The notes beneath the pieces were generated by a model. The model ran no database searches. It was not told where the DNA came from and saw only the letters and a program-made list of their open reading frames with translations. The translations under genes and the position numbers were made by a program. Below, piece by piece: positions 58,780 to 64,000 of a stretch of 64,000 bases of DNA. Within the stretch, counting starts at the first letter, position 1, and each line of letters opens with the position of its first letter. Source of the DNA: Mucor racemosus (lineage: Eukaryota > Mucoromycota > Mucoromycetes > Mucorales > Mucoraceae); the NCBI GenBank assembly GCA_027405735.1, contig JAPEHQ010000008.1:1364001-1428000 (forward strand), written 5' to 3'.

Positions 58780-59451
58780 TATCAAAATTGATACAGGAAA
58801 GAAGCTTTCCCCTATAAATAGCTAAATATCACATTTCTTTATTTTCTTTTCTTTATCTGTTCGTAATAATAATGATATTCATCCAATTTTACAGTTGCAA
58901 TTCCTGTTTAACTTGATTTTAACACAATTTTCATTCGCCAAATTGCGCATATTTCACAAAAATAACTTATCAATTTTACTCCTGCAACAGGTGGACTGTA
59001 TGCAGTACAAACAATTTCAGCTATTACACTTGAAATGCAACCAGAATTAGATCCTTCAAGTGGATGTTACATTATGAATAACAGATTAAAGAAATCGATA
59101 AAATACATTATATTGAAATTGGAATATCACAGCTTGATAATGGCACAGCGTATTAGTATTCCCGTCAAGGATTTAATTCAATCTCAATATGTAGGTAAAT
59201 CAATGGCAGGAGAAGATGATACTTGTATGTGTAGTTTACGTTCAAGGCCATCTATTATATCAGATGATGATGATGACAATGACGATGATACATTGAATGA
59301 TATTCTAGTTTTTATATTTGGTGATTTCGTTTTACGATCAATTTATCTTGTTTTTGATGTATTTCGAAATCAAATTGGATTCGCAAGTGCAATTGATTCA
59401 AACACCCAAGATTGTCATTCAATAACGATTGGCCCTATATGCTTTATCTAA
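58780..59451 (+). pseudogene. decayed aspartic protease (C-terminal half)
   Basis: Relics align in order with copy 3. IKIDTGKKLS near 58790 fits the second catalytic motif. AITLEMQPELDPSSGCYIM (about 59021-59077) fits the copy 3 segment around ELDSGSGCYPIDC. ISIPVKDLIQ fits ITVPVNELVE. FGDFVLRSIYLVFDVF (about 59319-59366) and FASAID fit the end of the domain. The first half, including the signal peptide and first DTG, is missing or unrecognisable, and frames are broken between pieces. It lies directly upstream of intact copy 3. Confidence 0.7.
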
Positions 59452-59578
59452 AACATTTTTTTATATCTTGGCAATCTCCCTACAAAGCTAAAAACTCCGG
59501 ATGTATAGTAATAAATTGGATTGTTTTATTTGCTTATTCAACGTCTTTCTTCCATAATACATCAGAAAAGAAAAAAAT

Positions 59579-60928
59579 ATGGCATGCATGCTTGTAAAAA
59601 GCCTATTATTATGTTTGGTTTTAAAATTAATTAATGCGCATGCTATACCTATAAAAAATACTGATAAATTAGCTAAATTACCATTTCAAAAAATTCAAAC
59701 TCTAAAAAACTCTAACAGCACTAATTCAACGCTGCAAGAAAGATCTTACTATGGCTTAACTTCAATTTACAATGATAATCAAGTCCAATATCTAGTCAAT
59801 ATTGATGTTGGGTCTCCCGCTCAATCTTTTGCCGTTATTGTTGATACTGGAAGGTAAAAGTGAATTGATTATTTAGTTAGTAATGACGTGTTAACACTTT
59901 TAAAAAGCTCTCAATTTTGGGTTCCTTCTGTGAATTGCCCTCAATTTGAATGTCCATTAACCAATTACAATGCATCAAAATCTTCAACATTTACAAATTG
60001 TCAAACTAATTTCAGTATAGCATATACAGGAGGTTATGCAAAAGGTACATTAGTTACAGACAATGTTACATTAGCTGGCATTGGTATAAGAAATCAAGCA
60101 TTTGGTCTAGTAACATCAACCAAAGAAACTATTACAACAGAAGACGATTACGGTGGCATTAGTGCTAATGGTATTCTGGGTTTAGCTTTTCCCGATAACA
60201 AGACATTACAAAAGGGCTATGTTTCTTCTGTTCCATTTCATATGGCTACAGATCAATTATTGACAGAACCTATCTTTTCAATCTGTACAAATTCTATATA
60301 CCAAGATGGTTGGTCTGGTGAAATTATTCTCGGTGGTATGAATTCGTCTAATTTTGTTGGTAATTTGAGTTATGTACCTGTTGCACCTGATCCAGCAACA
60401 CAACAATATACATTATGGCAAATAGAAGCAAAGTCAATTGCATTGACATCTTCCATGGGCAATACACTTATTACAACAACGCCCGATTTTTCCCCTCGAA
60501 TAATTACAACTATTGATACAGGCACTACTTTTTCTTATATGAAAGACGAATATATTAGATCGATGATGCGAGCAATTACTGGCCAAAACCCACGTGAATT
60601 GGATAGTGGATCTGGTTGCTATCCAATTGATTGTTATTATGCTTATACAAACCAAAATGATTTTAATGTAGTATTTTCATATTCTGAATTTGATAGCGAT
60701 AAAACTACCTTTATAACTGTTCCTGTCAATGAATTAGTGGAACCTTTAGATAATACAGATATTAAATATGCTAACAAATGTGTATTTTCGCTTTGCCCAA
60801 CATCAGCATCAACCATGTTACTAGGAGACTCAGTTATCCGAGCATTATATTTGGTGTTTGATATGGGGAATAAACAAATGGGATTTGCGCCAACCCTTAA
60901 TACAGATAGTACAGTCAGTCAATATTAG
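59579..60928 (+). CDS. secreted pepsin-family aspartic protease, copy 3
   Basis: Exons 59579-59853 and 59908-60928 give 431 residues. Signal peptide about 1-21 (LVKSLLLCLVLKLINAHA); propeptide rich in Asn/Ser without a clear Lys-Arg (QERSYY instead); VIVDTGSSQFWVPSVNC (D89), where Gln replaces the usual Asp after SS; SIAYTGGYAKGT flap; TTIDTGTTFSYMKDEY second motif; MLLGDSVIRALYLVFDMGNK. It ends shortly after the catalytic domain (TVSQY) with no GPI tail, so it is predicted to be freely secreted. The acceptor (TTTTAAAAAG) lacks the usual pyrimidine tract. Intron position as in the sister genes. Confidence 0.9.
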
Positions 60929-61317
60929 CTGTATTCTGTATGTATATAATGACTAGCATAGAATAATGATTCATTTACACTATTATCTATAAAAGAAACT
61001 TCCATTGTATCGATGCATTATATAGTAGCACTTTTTCCATGATTCTATCCTTCTTGTCAAACCATTATACGTACACCTCCTCTCCTGTCGTACGATATTT
61101 CGATATATGGTAGTTTTCTATATTTGACAGCAAAAATAAACCACATTTGTTGTACAAAATATAATCTAGCTGTCGATCTTTTTTTTTAAAAGAAAATGTT
61201 GACACTAGTAACCATTTTTGTACAAATTAAGGATGAAATTTTGTTGTTATTAATTATCTACATTAGTGTACTTCATTTCGTTTATTGTCCCTGTTTTTTT
61301 TTTTTTTTTTTGTATAT
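60929..61317. other. spacer between proteases 3 and 4
   Basis: Poly-T at 61295-61310. The 84-codon plus frame starting 61196 crosses the poly-T and is not considered a gene. Confidence 0.45.
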
Positions 61318-61505
61318 TTATATAACAAATCTCTTGGCTTTTATAAAATGTGTAACAGAACCCATGTCTCGAACAAATTCAGGGATATGTTTAATAGTTA
61401 AAACTCCAATCACCTTTAAAGAGGTTCACAGACCAGGTTTCATTGGATAACGACGTACCTTGTCTTGAAGCAATTTAGCAGAATGAAATTGTGTAGCATT
61501 GTATT
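61318..61505 (-). pseudogene. decayed fragment of an unidentified gene
   Basis: The minus-strand frame reads FHSAKLLQDKVRRYPMKPGL, an in-frame TGA, then TSLKVIGVLTIKHIPEFVRD and MGSVTHFIKAKRFVI before TAA. Protein-like composition continues across the single stop. No start, no splice partners and no recognised family. It sits in the promoter of protease 4. Confidence 0.3.
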
Positions 61506-61518
61506 ATCGGTAAAAAAC

Positions 61519-61527
61519 TATATAAAG
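61519..61527 (+). promoter_or_regulatory. TATA box of aspartic protease 4
   Basis: TATATAAAG, 63 bp before the chosen ATG at 61590. Its closeness supports the internal ATG at 61590 over the in-frame ATG at 61530, which would lie only 3 bp beyond the box. Confidence 0.6.
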
Positions 61528-61589
61528 ACTTGTGTGCTTCTTATTTCCTCTCTTTTACTTTTTTTTTTTTTTTTTTTTCATTAAAAAAA

Positions 61590-62879
61590 ATGTTGTATAT
61601 ATCTTGGTTTTTTGTTATTGTTTCTTGTACATTTATCATATTGAATGATGCCAAACCAATTGTAAATAGTCCTATAAAATTACCGTTGATTAGAAAATCG
61701 TCACCACACATTAGAAAAAGATCCGCTACCAGTAGTAAATATGCTTTATACGATCAAGACCATGTAGAATACTTGACAAAAGTCAACATCGGAACGCCTC
61801 CACAAGAATTTTTAGTTACAGTAGATACTGGCAGGTAATTAAAGCAATTAAGATGTGTCATCAAACATTTGTATACTAATACGTCATTCTGATTTAGTGC
61901 TGATCTATGGGTACCGTCTAATCTATGTCCTAAAGATGAATGCCCATATAGCAAGTTTCAGCAAAACAAATCTTCATCGTATGAAACAATGAATCTATCA
62001 TTCTCAATTCAATACGGAGCTGGCTCCATTGAAGGAAGTTATGCTAGAGAAACTGTCAATTTAGTAGCCAATACAAATCAGCAAGTTAAATCTCAACCTA
62101 TCGGCCTTGCTAACACTGCCAAAGATGGTATTATCTCGTTAGCAACTGAAGCCAATGGAATTTTGGGATTAGCATTTCCTGCTCTGACCGCCAATAGTGA
62201 TACGGATCAAGCTTACGAACCATTTTTATTCAATTTAGCTAGCCAAAATCTTATTTCAGAGCCAGTTTTTTCCATTTCACTCGATCAAGAACAAATGATG
62301 GTTGGTGGCATAGACAGAGAGCAATACACTGGCGATGTTCATTATGTTCCTGTAGTCAAAAACATCAATCCCAAAACAAGTAAATCCGATTACACATTTT
62401 GGTCTGTAGAATTGCAAGATGTCATTGTTAACAATAAAAGCAGTAGCATTGTAACACAAGAAAACAAGCGATCCGTAATTTTAGATACTGGTACCACACT
62501 TAGCTATGTCAATAAGGATTTAGCTGATGAAATTGTCAAGTCGGTTACAAACAAAACTACGGTTTCCATCGATTTGAGTTCTGATCTCTATACTGTTGAT
62601 TGTAGCCTTAAAGATAGTAATTTAAAGATAGAATTAGTCTTTTCCGATACATCAGATCAAGCAGTACGACTCGAAATGGATGTTCAAGAATTAATTTTGC
62701 CTTTATTTGGAAGTGATAATTTAAAATGTGCATTTGGCATTACCTACAACTTTGATAAACCCAATACATTTGTATTTGGTGGTACCATTTTAAGATCTGC
62801 TTATTTTGTATATGATATGGGTCAAAAAAGGGTAGGTTTAGCTACTGCTGTCAATTCTAAAAGTCAAATAAAGATTTGA
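61590..62879 (+). CDS. secreted pepsin-family aspartic protease, copy 4
   Basis: Exons 61590-61834 and 61898-62879 give 408 residues. Signal peptide about 1-21 (YISWFFVIVSCTFIILNDA), propeptide with IRKRSA (Kex2-type), VTVDTGSADLWVPSNLC (D79), FSIQYGAGSIEGSYA flap, VILDTGTTLSYVNKD second motif, and FVFGGTILRSAYFVYDMGQK. It lacks a GPI tail. It is the shortest of the four and keeps all catalytic features. A degraded duplicate of its 3' part lies at 63785-64000. Start chosen at 61590 because of the TATA box at 61519 and because it begins the signal peptide directly. Confidence 0.92.
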
Positions 62880-63784
62880 ATCATTTTATTAATATATGGT
62901 ATATGCCTGATTTTATATTTCGGAAAAGCACAACTTCCCAGTTAAACTAGCAACAAGACTGAATTAAAGGATTTTATAAAATCACTCTTATTTTTACTTT
63001 TCTTGATTAATAAAGATTATAAAAAGTTTTATACCTTAGATATCAGGCAAGATATGCACTGAGGTCAATCACAGGATACCCTTTAGTTAAACAGCCGAAA
63101 AAGAAAAGTATTATATGTCTTGATACCCTTCATTTTATTATCAATTTATCTTAAAAATAACCATGCTTTCAATAGTACACATATAAACAATAACAACTCA
63201 ATGATACGCAAAGAAGAATAGGGTGATCGAACTTCCTTGAACCTTGCCTCAGTTTAGGTACAAGACAAAAGTAAGACAACTACTACGGCGGCATTCAGTG
63301 CTAAAAATTCATTAAATCTCATCACTAAAAATTAATAAGAGTTAATTAGATAGCAGTGTGCAATTAGTTGATCAAAAATGATTTATACTTGACAAGAAAA
63401 CAATTTTATAGGTCACTAAAATTATTACGTTTTGTAAATAAAATTTCTTATACATGTAGTTTAATGGATACAGTATTCTGCTGCATGAATAAACTCGATC
63501 GCTTGTAACCTCAGCAATTGTTTATTAGCTTGTGTGTTTGTTTGCTTTGCTTTGTTGATTGTTACTGTACAAAATATTGCATAAAAACGCGTGTTTACAG
63601 AAAGAAAGAAAAAATACTTTTAAACTGTTTTATGCATAATTTTTTTCTTTACAGGATTTCCTTGTATATTTGTCAATATACTGATGCGTGGTTTAACACT
63701 TTGAAATGTTATTGAGCATCACATATTTATGTTTATATTATTTGTTTTTTAATATTCAGCAGAAAAATTTGTGATTATGAAGTT
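62880..63784. other. spacer between protease 4 and its relic
   Basis: AT-rich. GGCAAGATATGCACTGAGGT (63048-63067) resembles GGCAAGATATGTACTGAGTC near 28543, at the edge of family X copy C, so an outer piece of that repeat may be present. The 65-codon frame at 63518-63715 has no motif. Confidence 0.4.
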
Positions 63785-64000
63785 ATCAAACTAAATTACA
63801 ATTGTTTCGATTGATTTGAGTTCAAATCTTTATACAGTTGATTGTATAGTCTCAGAGGTAATAATTTAAATATTGAATTGGCCTTTCGTTGCTACACTAG
63901 ATCAAGTAGTACGACTTGAATTGGTGTTGTCTTTATTTGGAAGTACTAATTCAAACTGTGCATTTGGCATCACTTATAATTTCGATAAACCCGATGCGCT
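63785..64000 (+). pseudogene. decayed duplicate of aspartic protease 4 (3' part, cut by window end)
   Basis: Matches 62557-62772 closely: GTTTCGATTGATTTGAGTTC against GTTTCCATCGATTTGAGTTC, GATCAAGTAGTACGACTTGA, CTTTATTTGGAAGTACTAAT and TTTGGCATCACTTATAATTT. About 21 bp encoding the DVQELIL strand are missing, and there are frameshifts (TATAGTCTCAGAGG). It may continue beyond the window, but the visible part cannot encode a protease. Confidence 0.85.

Noticed and set aside
63460..63530. tRNA-like A-box (TAGTTTAATGGATAC)
   Set aside because: No matching B-box and no cloverleaf pairing.
1..64000. CRISPR arrays, bacterial operons or riboswitches
   Set aside because: All genes are spliced eukaryotic genes; no spaced identical repeats or bacterial signals were seen.

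Overview
The window looks like nuclear DNA of an early-diverging filamentous fungus, most likely Mucoromycota (Mucorales). This is an inference from very AT-rich spacers, dense 45-70 bp introns (GT...AG, some with CTAAC-type branch sites) and the gene set. All gene names come from reading protein motifs by eye; no database search was run. Exon joins were checked so that every spliced frame stays open and divides by three.

Conserved genes lie in two blocks. Block 1 (7.3-23.5 kb) holds a DDRGK1/UFBP1-like protein, an ANKRD54-like ankyrin protein, nicotinamidase (PNC1), a TMEM41-type VTT scramblase, a four-TM MARVEL-like protein with an NPF-rich tail, fimbrin (SAC6), a MAT2B/RmlD-type reductase and the ER-fusion GTPase Sey1. 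Block 2 (30.4-37.8 kb) holds adenylosuccinate synthetase, the ribosome-assembly GTPase BMS1 and a PEX22-like peroxin. Several are ER or membrane proteins (DDRGK1, TMEM41, Sey1, PEX22), but there is no sign of co-regulation beyond ordinary shared intergenic promoters.

From 39.6 kb to the end there is a secreted or cell-wall aspartic protease family: four intact genes (39.6, 41.5, 59.6 and 61.6 kb) plus two decayed copies (58.8-59.5 and 63.8-64.0 kb). All intact genes share one intron placed inside the first catalytic DTG-S motif. A complete, apparently very young Ty3/Gypsy chromovirus (49.5-55.5 kb, identical-looking LTRs, intact 1,723-residue Gag-Pol) lies between the two halves of the family.

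The spacers are a mosaic of mobile DNA with readable insertion scars. They contain a pogo-type DNA transposon whose transposase has lost one catalytic Asp (1.06-3.04 kb); a 494-bp MITE with 23-bp perfect TIRs (25.9 kb); two solo LTRs of one family, each with its own 5-bp duplication (26.5 and 27.7 kb); and a solo LTR related to the intact chromovirus (28.7 kb). There are also two copies of a tRNA-derived SINE, each with a perfect 15-bp target duplication (38.1 and 57.2 kb), and at least four copies of an unnamed 1-2 kb AT-rich repeat ('family X') into which some of these elements inserted. The SINE family and family X are the best candidates for undescribed systems here.
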